Assembly: GCA_025210485.1 (NCBI GenBank)
Contig: JAOARN010000095.1
Coordinates: 1-64,000, forward strand
DNA: 64,000 nt
Reading direction: 5' to 3'
Source: Marinifilaceae bacterium
GTDB lineage: Bacteria; Bacteroidota; Bacteroidia; Bacteroidales; Marinifilaceae
Shown here: piece by piece, positions 39,982-49,600 of the stretch
How positions within the stretch are numbered: position 1 is the first letter of the stretch
Layout of the letters: every line of letters starts with the position of its first letter
Program-made: the position numbers and the translations under genes
The notes under the pieces: model-generated
What the model saw: only the letters and a program-made list of their open reading frames with translations
Database searches by the model: none
Told to the model about the DNA's origin: nothing

Positions 39982-40097
39982 TCTAAATTTTTTAAATCCA
40001 GTTCAAACTAAATGCTTTTTTATCTTTTAATCAAATAAGAAACATCACACAATACCTGAATCACATATATAGACGATCAAAATAAAATAGCTTTTAA

Positions 40098-40128
40098 TTT
40101 TATGTTAATTTATTTTATTAACATAAAA
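40098..40128. repeat. Inverted repeat in the MATE-SUI1 divergent region
   Basis: TTTTATGTTAAT (40098-40109) pairs with ATTAACATAAAA (40117-40128) around a 7-nt loop. It lies between divergent genes and could be an operator. Nothing else stands out in 39982-40322. Confidence 0.4.
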
Positions 40129-40322
40129 CAATCCATTAACTATAATTACACTAGGAATAACTAACATACCATGATAAATAAATCGGTGTATCTAAACCTA
40201 AAATTTTAGAAAAATAAAGATAAAACTACCAATATTGAAAAAAATCATTTAAGTCTATTTGTAATAAAAAATGCAATTATTATTTTTATATTTTAGTTGG
40301 AAAAAAATTTAAAAGACAAATA

Positions 40323-40661
40323 ATGAGCAAGAAAAAAGGTCGTGTGAACATAGTGTATTCTACAAACCCAGATTATGACTACGAATACGAACAAGAAGAA
40401 CAAGAAGAAACACTTGAACCTTCCAAACAAAAATTATACGTTGGTATAGACAAGAAACAAAGAAAAGGGAAAACGGTAAGCTTAGTTTCTAATTTTATAG
40501 GAAGTGAAGAAGACCTAAAGGAATTAGGTAAAACACTGAAATCGAAATGCGGCGTTGGTGGATCAATCAAAGACGGAGAAATTATAATCCAAGGCGATCA
40601 TGTAGCTAAAATCATTGAAATCCTCAACAAATTAAATTACAAAACAGTAAAACGAACATAA
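40323..40661 (+). CDS. SUI1/eIF1-like translation factor (YciH family)
   Basis: The 112-residue protein has a variable acidic N-terminus (EYEQEEQEE) followed by the SUI1 fold: VGIDKKQRKGKTVSLVSNF, LKELGKTLKSKCGVGGSIKDGEIIIQGDH and the final helix. The core matches bacterial YciH, a homologue of eIF1 that can affect start-site selection in translation. It is a single gene between a divergent MATE transporter and a convergent peptidase, with a strong terminator. Confidence 0.92.
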   Translation: MSKKKGRVNIVYSTNPDYDYEYEQEEQEETLEPSKQKLYVGIDKKQRKGKTVSLVSNFIGSEEDLKELGKTLKSKCGVGGSIKDGEIIIQGDHVAKIIEILNKLNYKTVKRT

Positions 40662-40680
40662 AATTACAAATTATTAGAAT

Positions 40681-40715
40681 AAAAAACTCATCTCCGAAAC
40701 GAAGATGAGTTTTTT
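40681..40715. terminator. Bidirectional terminator after the SUI1 gene
   Basis: AAAAAACTCATCT / AGATGAGTTTTTT arms (13 bp) with a 9-nt loop lie between convergent stops at 40661 and 40739. Confidence 0.88.
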
Positions 40716-40738
40716 TTATGTTAATTTAAAATTCAAAA

Positions 40739-42781
40739 TTAAATTTTTGTTAATGCTTTTGCTGTTTCTTTCAATAAAGGCTCAGAAGACAAATCATTAC
40801 CTGTAGCCTGATTCATCCATTCGTTAGGAGTAAGTCTTCCCTGCTTGAATATTCGACTAACTTCCTTACTAAACGATTTATCTTTCAACTGCATTTCAAG
40901 CTGAAATTCTATCAGATTTCCAAAAGCATAATTCGAAAGATATAAAGGACTATTTAACATATGAGAATAAATAGCTAATATTGTTTGATCTTTTACACCG
41001 TAAACATCAGCATAGAATTTATTCCAAACTTCTTTAGCCAAATTCATTGTAGCTTGTTTCAATTGTTGCTCATCCGCATTTGGATTCTCATACATCCATC
41101 TCCAAACTTTAATATCCAATAATGATACGCCCATAATTTCATAAGCACTCCAGAACAAATCTAATGTTTTAAGCGCCTCAGCTTTTGGTGAATTGGTATT
41201 AATATCTAATAATTTTAAATCTCTTTTTTGAAATATAAAAGCCAAAGCTTCAGTAAATGCAGTATTAGGAACACCATTCATCATATAGTAATCAACATCA
41301 TATAGTGAGATAGTTTGCTCAACATTATGTCCAAATTCATGAACAGCAATATTGTAACCTTTATAATCCATGCCTTTTCCTGAAATCCTAGTTCTTAGAT
41401 GCGCAACATCACCTTTCATACTTGCTCCCCATGCATGTCCCGAACCTCTAGCTGGATCAACAACTATCTTATCACATATATATTTAGCTCTATCTTTAGA
41501 AAAACCAAGTTTGAGCAGCAAATTTGGTAAATCTGCTTCTAGAGCTTTAGCATTAGGATAAAGCTTCCTGGTCTGAGCATCTAATTTAGATTCATCTAAC
41601 TCGCTTCTTGATTTAAAACCATCATACCAAATATCAAAAGGAAGTAATTTACGACCCAATCTTTGTTCAATAAGTTTACCCACCTTTTTAGTTAATTCCG
41701 ATGAAAGAAATTTCTCAAAAATCTTCTCTGTATTTTCTGCAGAAATCTCTTTAGCACCATCGTATTGTCTTTTAATATAATTTATTGAATTAGGATAATA
41801 TTTATCCATTGCACTATTTGCTTTAAAGTTATCAAGCAAATATTTATATCTTGTATTTGGCTCCGAATTCAAATTTACTTCTTTCCCATTTTTGTAGGTT
41901 TTATTTGAATAAGGATCCCAAGTAAACTCTTTACTATTAATAACGTCTTTTGGTATTTCTTGAGAAATAATTCTTTGCATTACTTTATAGATGATTTTCT
42001 GTTTTTCAAGACCATCATTCTTGTTAGCATAATTTGCTTTTATTTCATCTCTTAAATTCCAATGAGAAAGCAACACCTTATCCTCCGGGAAAAATCTTTT
42101 ATTATCCTTATCTGTTAAATACCCAACACAAACATTATAATCTGCAATATACCTATCAGTTGCAGCTGCTACCTCTCCGGCTTTTTGAACGAGATTTACA
42201 GGAACTCTAGCTTCAAACATATCTCCTAATCTTGCATAAGCCCATTGTTTGCGACTCCATGATTTAGCTAATTTCTCCTTTTCTTCTAATGAAAATGGTG
42301 GAAAGTTTAATGCTACAATAAAAGCAATTTTATTCTTATAAAAATCTTCAATCAAATGAGCTCCAACACTGTAAGATCCAAAATAATTATCAATCTCATG
42401 AGTATCGTAATCACTTTGATGGGTAGGTCTTAACAAATCAATGGTAATAGTATTGAAATGACCATTCAGTATTTCCAAATTACGTGAAATTTTAGAGAAT
42501 ACTAGCTCTTTTTCCTTCTCTGATTTGATATATTTCTCAAGACAAAAATTTTTAAACTCCTGAGTTGTTCCATCAGATTTACGCCAAAGCAAGGCACACT
42601 GTTCCACTCCTTTTTGAAGCAATTCAGTATCTGTTAATTTATTTTTTTCCTTAATCAATTTAACAGTTTGCAGTACTGTTTGCTTATCAATATTGGACTT
42701 TTCTTGCTCGTCACTACTTGGCTTAGTAGTATTGCAAGCAACCAATACAGAAGCTAACAAAAAAAACATTATTTTCTTCAT
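40739..42781 (-). CDS. Lipoprotein zinc metallopeptidase (HExxH gluzincin)
   Basis: The 680-residue protein has a lipoprotein signal (MKKIMFFLLASVLVAC, lipobox LVAC, C16). The zinc site is H481-E-F-G-H485. A glutamate in FTEALAFIF (E511) is a likely third ligand, which fits a gluzincin. The long helical N-terminal two-thirds would form the substrate channel. The HEFGH form is typical of M3-like and related oligopeptidases, but the overall sequence is not clearly one named family, so I leave the family open. It should act on the periplasmic side or the cell surface, perhaps in peptide scavenging. It is not coupled to neighbours: moeA upstream is closed by a terminator. Confidence 0.8.
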   Translation of the reverse strand: MKKIMFFLLASVLVACNTTKPSSDEQEKSNIDKQTVLQTVKLIKEKNKLTDTELLQKGVEQCALLWRKSDGTTQEFKNFCLEKYIKSEKEKELVFSKISRNLEILNGHFNTITIDLLRPTHQSDYDTHEIDNYFGSYSVGAHLIEDFYKNKIAFIVALNFPPFSLEEKEKLAKSWSRKQWAYARLGDMFEARVPVNLVQKAGEVAAATDRYIADYNVCVGYLTDKDNKRFFPEDKVLLSHWNLRDEIKANYANKNDGLEKQKIIYKVMQRIISQEIPKDVINSKEFTWDPYSNKTYKNGKEVNLNSEPNTRYKYLLDNFKANSAMDKYYPNSINYIKRQYDGAKEISAENTEKIFEKFLSSELTKKVGKLIEQRLGRKLLPFDIWYDGFKSRSELDESKLDAQTRKLYPNAKALEADLPNLLLKLGFSKDRAKYICDKIVVDPARGSGHAWGASMKGDVAHLRTRISGKGMDYKGYNIAVHEFGHNVEQTISLYDVDYYMMNGVPNTAFTEALAFIFQKRDLKLLDINTNSPKAEALKTLDLFWSAYEIMGVSLLDIKVWRWMYENPNADEQQLKQATMNLAKEVWNKFYADVYGVKDQTILAIYSHMLNSPLYLSNYAFGNLIEFQLEMQLKDKSFSKEVSRIFKQGRLTPNEWMNQATGNDLSSEPLLKETAKALTKI

Positions 42782-42869
42782 ACTTATTAATGGTTTGGTT
42801 TAATTTAAGTTTCTAAATTTAAGCATACGGAATAAATTTAACAATAAAAATTACGATCAAATTTTATAT

Positions 42870-42910
42870 AAAAAAAGGGTGAGTTAAAAAAATCAACTCA
42901 CCCTTTTTTT
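42870..42910 (-). terminator. Terminator of moeA
   Basis: A strong stem (arms around AGGGTGAGTT / AACTCACCCT with extended A and T runs) and a 9-nt loop lie about 20 bp past the moeA stop. Confidence 0.88.
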
Positions 42911-42931
42911 ATACAACACAAGATGTATGTT

Positions 42932-44101
42932 TTATATCATTTTTACGTGTACATATTCTGTTTCTGTAAACTCATCCACATCACGTGGCACAAACATAAA
43001 ACCTTTTGCCTTAGCATATGCATATATCTTTGAACCACCAGAACTTTTAATAGGCACAACTTTATTATTTGCATTAAACCTCACAGGAATAATTCCTAAT
43101 CTATCGTTTTTCTTACGTTTAAAATTAGAGGCAATCTGCATTCTCACAGTAGGTAAGCTGTATTTGTGTCCCATCATTTTATACAACAATGCTTTACCCA
43201 GTAACTCAAACTGCACATAAGTTGATGCCGGATTACCAGGAGTTGCTAAAATATATTTACCATGTAAATTTGCAAAAAGTGTATGTTTACCAGGCTTTAC
43301 AGCAACATTATGAAACCAAATATTAAAACCTATTTCGTCAATAACCTTATCAAGATTAGCCGATTCACTCATAGCTCCGCTACCCGAAATAAATAATATA
43401 TCAGAAGTTTTAATCATCTTCTTTATACTATTTTTTATAGAATCGAAGGAGTCAGAAACGATTCCGATCAATTCGGCTTGAAGACCCATTTTTTCAAGTT
43501 GAGCCGACATTAAAACTGAATTTAAATCTCTCTGCTGCTGATAATTTGGAGTCTTGGAATAATGTATCAATTCACTCCCAATTGACAATATACCAATTTT
43601 TGGCCTTCTGTATACTTTTAATTCAGTACAACCCGCACTCGCCAGAATAGCTAAATGATGTACCTTCAATTTTGTTCCTTTTTTCAGAATTAGTTCGTCT
43701 TGTGAAAAGTCTTCTGCTTTAAAAGATACTCCATTCTTTTTAGGTTTTCGATCAACTATTATAGTATTTCCCTCTTTAGTAACACAATCTTTACCCACAA
43801 CTAAATCTGCACCTTTAGGAAGAATATCACCTTTCAACACATGGCAACATTCTTCTTGCTTTATTTGAAAACCAAGAAGATCTTCAGAAGAGATTGAAAC
43901 AATATTAAGTTTTTTCCCAATTTCATCATTCCTAAACGCATAACCATCAAGGTTTGATTTATTAAAAGCAGGCATATCTGAATCTGCAAAAACATCTTCA
44001 GCGAGAATTCTATTTAAACACAAGGATAAATCTTTATATTCTGCATCTAACTTTTTTGCTACATTTTTAACAGTCTTTATTGCCTCATGAAAAGTAATCA
44101 T
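42932..44101 (-). CDS. moeA: Molybdopterin molybdenumtransferase MoeA-like
   Basis: The 389-residue protein follows the MoeA layout: an N-terminal DMPAFNKSNLDGYAF segment, a central MoCF-type domain (RPKIGILSIGSEL, then LFISGSGAMSESANLD), the GNPASTYVQFE loop and a C-terminal beta domain. MoeA inserts molybdenum into adenylated molybdopterin. Two landmark motifs deviate from the usual forms: GSEL for GDEL, and SGSGAMSESANLD for GGxSxGDxD, although the Glu and final Asp remain. No other molybdenum cofactor genes are nearby. It may be a MoeA paralogue with altered activity. Confidence 0.87.
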   Translation of the reverse strand: MITFHEAIKTVKNVAKKLDAEYKDLSLCLNRILAEDVFADSDMPAFNKSNLDGYAFRNDEIGKKLNIVSISSEDLLGFQIKQEECCHVLKGDILPKGADLVVGKDCVTKEGNTIIVDRKPKKNGVSFKAEDFSQDELILKKGTKLKVHHLAILASAGCTELKVYRRPKIGILSIGSELIHYSKTPNYQQQRDLNSVLMSAQLEKMGLQAELIGIVSDSFDSIKNSIKKMIKTSDILFISGSGAMSESANLDKVIDEIGFNIWFHNVAVKPGKHTLFANLHGKYILATPGNPASTYVQFELLGKALLYKMMGHKYSLPTVRMQIASNFKRKKNDRLGIIPVRFNANNKVVPIKSSGGSKIYAYAKAKGFMFVPRDVDEFTETEYVHVKMI

Positions 44102-44467
44102 ATCAAATATTTTCTTGTGTTTTATCTTATATTTTTTGAATCACCAAAAGTGCATAACTCACTTATCTACAACCACAAAAAATATATACATTAAATAATA
44201 TCTACAAAATACAGCAAGAATAATTGGTATAAACAAAATACTAAGTATTCACATCTATTTTTGTCTATTATCATATCCTTAACCAAAAATGGAACAATTA
44301 ATTAATAATATTTCCAACTTCTAAAAGTAAGAAAATTAATATACATTATTCTAGATTAGTCAATAAAATAAGCACTTTCAATAGATATTATACAACAGCT
44401 TTTATCAAAAAAAACTATCAATCAATTAAATATCAAAATCACAATGCGCATATATATTTTTTTTATA

Positions 44468-44475
44468 TAATTTTG
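44468..44475 (+). promoter_or_regulatory. Possible -7 element of the TPR mini-gene
   Basis: TAATTTTG fits TAnnTTTG 72 bp upstream of the start at 44548. No -33 match was found. The rest of 44102-44547 is AT-rich with no gene visible. Confidence 0.4.
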
Positions 44476-44547
44476 TCTTAAACTAATTCAATTTACTTGT
44501 AAATTAGCGCTCGATAAACTTAACACGGCATATATAAATAAAAAAAT

Positions 44548-44823
44548 ATGACAGATATAGAAAAAAAACTAAATAAACTCAAAGAAGACAATCATACAGA
44601 GGAGCTTATAAATGAATGCAACAGACTTATAAATCAAGAAGATAATTCATATGCTCACTTTTATCTTGGGGAATACTACTACTCGATTAGTGACAACTCA
44701 AAAGCCTTAAGTCATTTATTACAAGTAAAAGAAGACAACCCTCTTCACAACAAAGCAATTGTAATGCAAGAAATGATTAAATCAGTCTTTAATTTCTTCA
44801 ATAAGGATTTATACAATCCTTGA
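44548..44823 (+). CDS. Small TPR-like protein
   Basis: The 91-residue acidic helical protein contains what looks like one and a half tetratricopeptide units: AHFYLGEYYYSISDNSKALSHLLQVKEDNPLHNKA matches the A/Y/G and P positions of a TPR. It has no signal peptide or membrane segment, so it is likely cytoplasmic and binds a partner. It stands alone with a putative -7 box upstream and a strong terminator downstream. Specific function unknown. Confidence 0.75.
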   Translation: MTDIEKKLNKLKEDNHTEELINECNRLINQEDNSYAHFYLGEYYYSISDNSKALSHLLQVKEDNPLHNKAIVMQEMIKSVFNFFNKDLYNP

Positions 44824-44826
44824 AAT

Positions 44827-44868
44827 AAAAAAACTCATAAAATGAATAAACATTTTATGAGTTTTTTT
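44827..44868. terminator. Bidirectional terminator between the TPR gene and proS
   Basis: 18-bp perfect arms (AAAAAAACTCATAAAATG and complement) with a 6-nt loop lie between convergent genes. Confidence 0.88.
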
Positions 44869-44890
44869 TATTACTTTTTCAAGTATTTTT

Positions 44891-46369
44891 TTAGTAAGCC
44901 TTTGCAAAAACAACTCTTCGTTTCGAAGGTTTACCAGAATAAATACATACTCCTCCATCTTCTTCTATAGCATCAAAAGGAATACAGCGAATTGTAGCTT
45001 TTGTTTCTTGCTTGATTTTTTCTTCGGTTTCTGCTGTTCCATCCCAATGTGCTAGGAAAAACCCACCTTTTGATTCTAACAATTCTTTAAACTGATCATA
45101 ATCATCAACAATTGTTGTGTTTTCAGATCTAAAATCAAGAGCTTTTTGGTAAATATTGTCCTGTATTTGATCCAATAAATCTACAACAACACCTTCAATA
45201 CCATCCATCTGAACTGTTTCTTTAGTCAAGGTATCTCTTCGTGCTAATTCAATAGTACCATTTTCAAGATCTCTTTTTCCAATTGCCATTCTCAAAGGCA
45301 CACCCTTAAGCTCATATTCAGCGAATTTCCAACCTGGCTTTCTTTGATCATTATCATCAAATTTAACAGATACACCTCTTTTTTTAAGCTCTGCAATAAT
45401 AGGATCTATTTTTTCTGAAATCTTAGCTAATTCCTCTTCTTTTCTATAAATAGGTACAATTACAACATGAATCGGAGCAAGCTTAGGAGGCAAAACAAGA
45501 CCTTTATCATCTGAATGCGCCATAACCAAAGCACCCATTAATCGAGTTGAAACTCCCCATGAGGTAGCCCAAACATAGTCTTCTTTTCCTTCTTTATTCG
45601 TAAATTTAACATCAAAAGCTTTCGCAAAATTTTGCCCCAGAAAATGAGAAGTCCCAGCCTGAAGTGCTTTACCATCCTGCATTAATGCCTCAATACAATA
45701 AGTATCTTTAGCTCCTGCAAATCTTTCCGACTCTGACTTATGACCTTTTAAGACAGGAACTCCTATCCATTTTTCAGCAAAATCCGCATAAATATCAATC
45801 ATCTGCTTAGTCTCCTCTAAAGCCTCTTGTTCTGTAGCATGAGCAGTATGACCTTCTTGCCACAAAAATTCCGCAGTACGAAGAAACAAGCGTGTTCTCA
45901 TTTCCCATCTCATAACATTCGCCCATTGATTGCAAAGAATAGGAAGATCTCGATACGACTGAATCCAATTTTTATATGTATTCCAAATAATAGTTTCAGA
46001 AGTTGGACGAATAATCAATTCCTCTTCCAATTTTGCTTCAGGGTCTACAATCACGCCTTTCCCATCGGGGTCATTCTTCAATCGGTAATGGGTTACAACT
46101 GCACATTCTTTTGCGAATCCATCCACATGATCAGCTTCTTTACTTAAGAATGATTTCGGAATTAATAAAGGAAAATATGCATTTTGATGACCAGTGTCTT
46201 TAAACATCTTATCTAAAGCAGCTTGCATCTTCTCCCATATAGCATAGCCATATGGTTTGATAATCATACATCCTCTAACGTCAGAATTCTCAGCTAAATC
46301 AGCTTTTAATACAAGCTCATTATACCACTGAGAATAATTCTCTTTTCTACTAGTTAATTCTTTTGCCAT
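44891..46369 (-). CDS. proS: Prolyl-tRNA synthetase (eukaryote/archaea-like type)
   Basis: The 492-residue protein is the short ProRS type without the bacterial editing insert. Class II motifs are visible: motif 1 around [16 protein letters not shown], motif 2 with RPTSE (121-125) and [10 protein letters not shown], then [14 protein letters not shown] and motif 3 [17 protein letters not shown]. An anticodon-binding domain ([14 protein letters not shown]) and a ProRS C-terminal zinc-like domain ending VVFAKAY follow. It charges tRNA-Pro. This type is common in Bacteroidota. It is a single gene with its own promoter. Confidence 0.96.
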   Translation of the reverse strand: MAKELTSRKENYSQWYNELVLKADLAENSDVRGCMIIKPYGYAIWEKMQAALDKMFKDTGHQNAYFPLLIPKSFLSKEADHVDGFAKECAVVTHYRLKNDPDGKGVIVDPEAKLEEELIIRPTSETIIWNTYKNWIQSYRDLPILCNQWANVMRWEMRTRLFLRTAEFLWQEGHTAHATEQEALEETKQMIDIYADFAEKWIGVPVLKGHKSESERFAGAKDTYCIEALMQDGKALQAGTSHFLGQNFAKAFDVKFTNKEGKEDYVWATSWGVSTRLMGALVMAHSDDKGLVLPPKLAPIHVVIVPIYRKEEELAKISEKIDPIIAELKKRGVSVKFDDNDQRKPGWKFAEYELKGVPLRMAIGKRDLENGTIELARRDTLTKETVQMDGIEGVVVDLLDQIQDNIYQKALDFRSENTTIVDDYDQFKELLESKGGFFLAHWDGTAETEEKIKQETKATIRCIPFDAIEEDGGVCIYSGKPSKRRVVFAKAY

Positions 46370-46422
46370 TACTATGTATTTGGTATAGTATTTGTGGTTT
46401 TTAAACTACATAAATTATTGCA

Positions 46423-46455
46423 CAAAAGTAAAAATTTAATCTAATTAAAAAGCAA
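46423..46455 (-). promoter_or_regulatory. proS promoter
   Basis: Minus-strand TACTTTTG (plus 46423-46430) fits the -7 box, with TTG (plus 46453-46455) 22 bp further upstream as a possible -33 element. It is 54 bp from the start codon. Confidence 0.65.
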
Positions 46456-46613
46456 TTTAGTGACTATTGTATGATTTTTTTTAACACACACAGGATAAAA
46501 ACACGAAAGACTCATATATAAATGAAAACAAAAAAGAAATTTACTATGCTTTTTTAATGAATTTTTACTTATTTGTAACAGCATTTTACGAAACAGAATT
46601 AATACACACCGTC

Positions 46614-47834
46614 ATGAAAGCTTTTTGTCCATTTTTACTTGTCGCAACTGCTCTATTCGCAGCATGTTCGCCATCCTACATGAGCCCTACCGCCTATGTG
46701 GACGACATCTACTATTCTCCAAACGAGGATGAAAACATTAAAAACTCCGAAAATGTCCCATACGAAGACGAACAAATCGGAATGCGAAACCAAAACCTAG
46801 AAATATCACAACTAAAATTAAAAGAAATTCCTAGCGATACTATCAGGTCAACAATAATCGAAGAAGACCATGGTGAATATCTAGGAGGATTCAATGGTTC
46901 GGAACTTGACAAACAAGATGCTGAAAGACTCAGACAAACTTATCCTCAGGGTTTTGGCTACTACAACAATAGTGGACATAATTTAAGCATGTGGCTTGCT
47001 GGAGACCCAGACTGGAATGTATACACGGACGGAGAACATTATTGGTGGACACCATCTTGGACCAATTATAACTATTACAATAGTTATAACTTTTCTCCAA
47101 TGAGATACGGTTTCAATATGTCATACAGATACCCATACAACTACTACAGTCCACATTTAAACAATTGGCATTCTTGGAACAATTGGTTTGACCCATATTA
47201 TAGCTACGGATATTTTGATCCTTTTTTTCACAACAACTTATACCACTCACATTACGGAGTTTGCTCTGGTTTTGTGTCTTCTAAAAACATAGCAAGAAGA
47301 GTCGATTACAGAACCCGGTATTCAAACAGGAATTACGCTTCGTCATATTCATCAAATCAAAAATTCAGATTCACAAACTCAGGTCGTTTATACTTTGGAA
47401 ACACAAGAAGCAGCAATTCTAGATACTCTGCAAAGCCTAGAAGTTACTATTCAACAAAAAGCAGAAGCTCATACAGCAATGACAGATCAAACTATGCTAG
47501 AACAGGCAGAACTAAAAATTACACAAGACCCAAAGCAAACAACAGAGCCACATATAATGGAAGAAGTACAAGATCTACCTATTCTGGAAAAATAAACAGA
47601 TCAGGAGGAAGTAGAGTAGGAAAATACAATTCATCGAGAAGAGGATCATACTCGAGAGTAAGCCGAAGCTCAACTTATAATCGAAATAAAACCAGCACTA
47701 GATCCAATTACAATAGAAGCAGCTCAAGTACCAGTAGGCGATCAAGCGGAACCATTAGTAGAAGTAGTTCCAGTAGAAGCAGCGGATCTACCAGAAGCAG
47801 TAGCTCTAGCAGCAGAGGAAGAAGTAGACGATAA
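46614..47834 (+). CDS. Lipoprotein with aromatic middle and Ser/Arg-rich tail
   Basis: The protein is 406 residues from the ATG at 46614, which begins a lipoprotein signal MKAFCPFLLVATALFAAC (C18). The frame can be extended to 46557 but that hides the signal. The mature N-terminus is acidic (DDIYYSPNEDENIKNSE). The middle (about 115-220) is dense in Trp, Tyr, Asn and His (WWTPSWTNYNYYNSYN; HSWNNWFDPYYSYGYFD). The last ~170 residues are almost only Ser, Arg, Tyr, Asn, Thr, Lys and Gly. No enzyme motif is recognised. The strongly basic tail suggests binding to acidic polymers such as LPS or DNA, but this is inference. It is followed after 37 bp by a FadL-type porin and may be co-transcribed. 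Confidence 0.8.
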   Translation: MKAFCPFLLVATALFAACSPSYMSPTAYVDDIYYSPNEDENIKNSENVPYEDEQIGMRNQNLEISQLKLKEIPSDTIRSTIIEEDHGEYLGGFNGSELDKQDAERLRQTYPQGFGYYNNSGHNLSMWLAGDPDWNVYTDGEHYWWTPSWTNYNYYNSYNFSPMRYGFNMSYRYPYNYYSPHLNNWHSWNNWFDPYYSYGYFDPFFHNNLYHSHYGVCSGFVSSKNIARRVDYRTRYSNRNYASSYSSNQKFRFTNSGRLYFGNTRSSNSRYSAKPRSYYSTKSRSSYSNDRSNYARTGRTKNYTRPKANNRATYNGRSTRSTYSGKINRSGGSRVGKYNSSRRGSYSRVSRSSTYNRNKTSTRSNYNRSSSSTSRRSSGTISRSSSSRSSGSTRSSSSSSRGRSRR

Positions 47835-47871
47835 ACCAAGTTTTTTTTAATTAGCTTCAAAACACATTTTT

Positions 47872-49353
47872 ATGAAAAAAATATTTTTATTATTACTCAT
47901 ATACCTTATTCACTTTAACTCATTCTCTCAAATAATTGAAGATGCGGTTAAATACTCCATAAATGACCACTATGGAAGTGCGAGGGTTTCAGCCATGGGA
48001 GGCGCATTCACAGCTCTTGGAGGAGACTATGGATCAATCAGCATTAATCCTGCGGGATTAGGATTATTCAGATCATCAGCATTTAGCTTAACTCCTTCTT
48101 TGAAAATTAACAATAGCAGCACTGGTAATTTCGATAAGAATAAATTCAATTTTGGACTATCAAACTTAGGACTAGTACTATGTAATAAATACAGACTGGC
48201 AAAAAAAGATGGATTTCAGAGCATAAATTTTTCAATTGGATACAATAAAATAAAAGATTTCAATAGAAATTCTTTTTCTCAAGTAGAAAAATCAAACAAT
48301 TCACTACTCCATATATACCAAAAAAATGCCGACGGGAATGAAATCCGAAATTTAAATGATAATGAATTCTTTGCATATCAGGTATATTTAATTGATACAA
48401 TACCTGGGGATTCAAAGTATTTCAGCATACCTTACACACAAACTGAATCACCCAGATTAATGGAGAACATAAAAGAAGAAGGTTATATCTCAGAAATAAA
48501 CTTTGCCTCCGCAGTAAACATTGGACACAAATTATACATCGGAGCCAGCCTTGGAATTGTGGATGTATATTACAAATCCAAAATCAATTATTCTGAATAT
48601 TCACAAAAAGGTACTCCTTCTCAGCTAGATAATTTTGTTAAAAGTTCAAAATTAAAAACAACAGGAGTTGGGGTCAACTTCAAACTGGGTATTATATACA
48701 AACCTATACAACAAATAAGAATAGGCGCCTCATTGCACACTCCTACAAGATACCGCTTAGAGGATGAGAGCTCGACAAGTTACAATGCTAAATACAGAGA
48801 AGAAATAGAGGATGGGAAAGATGAATTTTCAGTGTTCTCAGATATCAATTATTTTAAATATGATTTATCAACTCCTATGAGAATGAATTTTGGAACTGCA
48901 TTTATTCTAAAGAAGCGATTTATTATAAGTGGTGATATTGAACTACTGGATTATTCATCATCAAGATTTAAAAATGGTGATAATGGTGTAGATTTCTATG
49001 GAACTGACGAAAATCCTGACACCAACGACCTAATAAAAGAACATCTAGACAAAGCTTACAATCTAAAATTAGGAGCAGAATTCAAAGCCAACAATCAAAT
49101 AAGCTTGAGAGCAGGTTATTCAAAATTCGGAACAGCATACAAAAAAAGCATATCCAACATAAACGATGAAATAAATAGATACTCAGCTGGGATCGGTTAT
49201 CAAGAAAAAAACTTCAATCTAGACATATCTTATGCTCTAAGCATGAAAGAGTATCTTGTACAATATTTTAATCATGGGGATATATATTCACCAATTCTTA
49301 AGAATAAAAACAACACACACCTTATTCAAGTCTCACTTGGATTTAAATTTTAA
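47872..49353 (+). CDS. OmpP1/FadL-family outer membrane protein
   Basis: The 493-residue protein has a signal peptide (MKKIFLLLLIYLIHFNSFSQ) and a beta-barrel pattern ending in an aromatic C-terminal strand (HLIQVSLGFKF). Near the N-terminus it has the family marks SARVSAMGGAFTALGGDYGSISINPAGLGLF. Later strands such as IRIGASLHTPTRYRL, MRMNFGTAFIL and ISLRAGYSKFGTAY match FadL/OmpP1 barrels. Such proteins carry hydrophobic compounds across the outer membrane. The cargo is not evident. It probably forms a unit with the preceding lipoprotein. Confidence 0.88.
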   Translation: MKKIFLLLLIYLIHFNSFSQIIEDAVKYSINDHYGSARVSAMGGAFTALGGDYGSISINPAGLGLFRSSAFSLTPSLKINNSSTGNFDKNKFNFGLSNLGLVLCNKYRLAKKDGFQSINFSIGYNKIKDFNRNSFSQVEKSNNSLLHIYQKNADGNEIRNLNDNEFFAYQVYLIDTIPGDSKYFSIPYTQTESPRLMENIKEEGYISEINFASAVNIGHKLYIGASLGIVDVYYKSKINYSEYSQKGTPSQLDNFVKSSKLKTTGVGVNFKLGIIYKPIQQIRIGASLHTPTRYRLEDESSTSYNAKYREEIEDGKDEFSVFSDINYFKYDLSTPMRMNFGTAFILKKRFIISGDIELLDYSSSRFKNGDNGVDFYGTDENPDTNDLIKEHLDKAYNLKLGAEFKANNQISLRAGYSKFGTAYKKSISNINDEINRYSAGIGYQEKNFNLDISYALSMKEYLVQYFNHGDIYSPILKNKNNTHLIQVSLGFKF

Positions 49354-49508
49354 TTTTTTTTAACAGCCAAAACAATATGTTTATCAGACCTATAAACTAA
49401 ACAAGCTTAACTCAACTATAAAATAATTTATATTAATTTTTCAATTTATATTAAAACCACTGACAAAAAAGTACATGCCAAAGATACTTTTACGAATTTG
49501 GCATTAAC

Positions 49509-49516
49509 TATTTTTG
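49509..49516 (+). promoter_or_regulatory. Possible -7 element of the first TM2 gene
   Basis: TATTTTTG fits TAnnTTTG, 84 bp before the ATG at 49601. No -33 element is found at the right distance. Confidence 0.4.
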
Positions 49517-49600
49517 TAAACTGGGTAATTATAATGTAAATTAGCTATACTATTTTTGATATAAATATCATTATATATTACTTAAATTAAATTTATCAAA

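Noticed and set aside
47395-47595. 66-codon frame inside the Ser/Arg-rich lipoprotein gene
   Set aside because: A by-product of the biased AGA/AGC codons read in another frame; Gln/Glu-rich output is expected from that.
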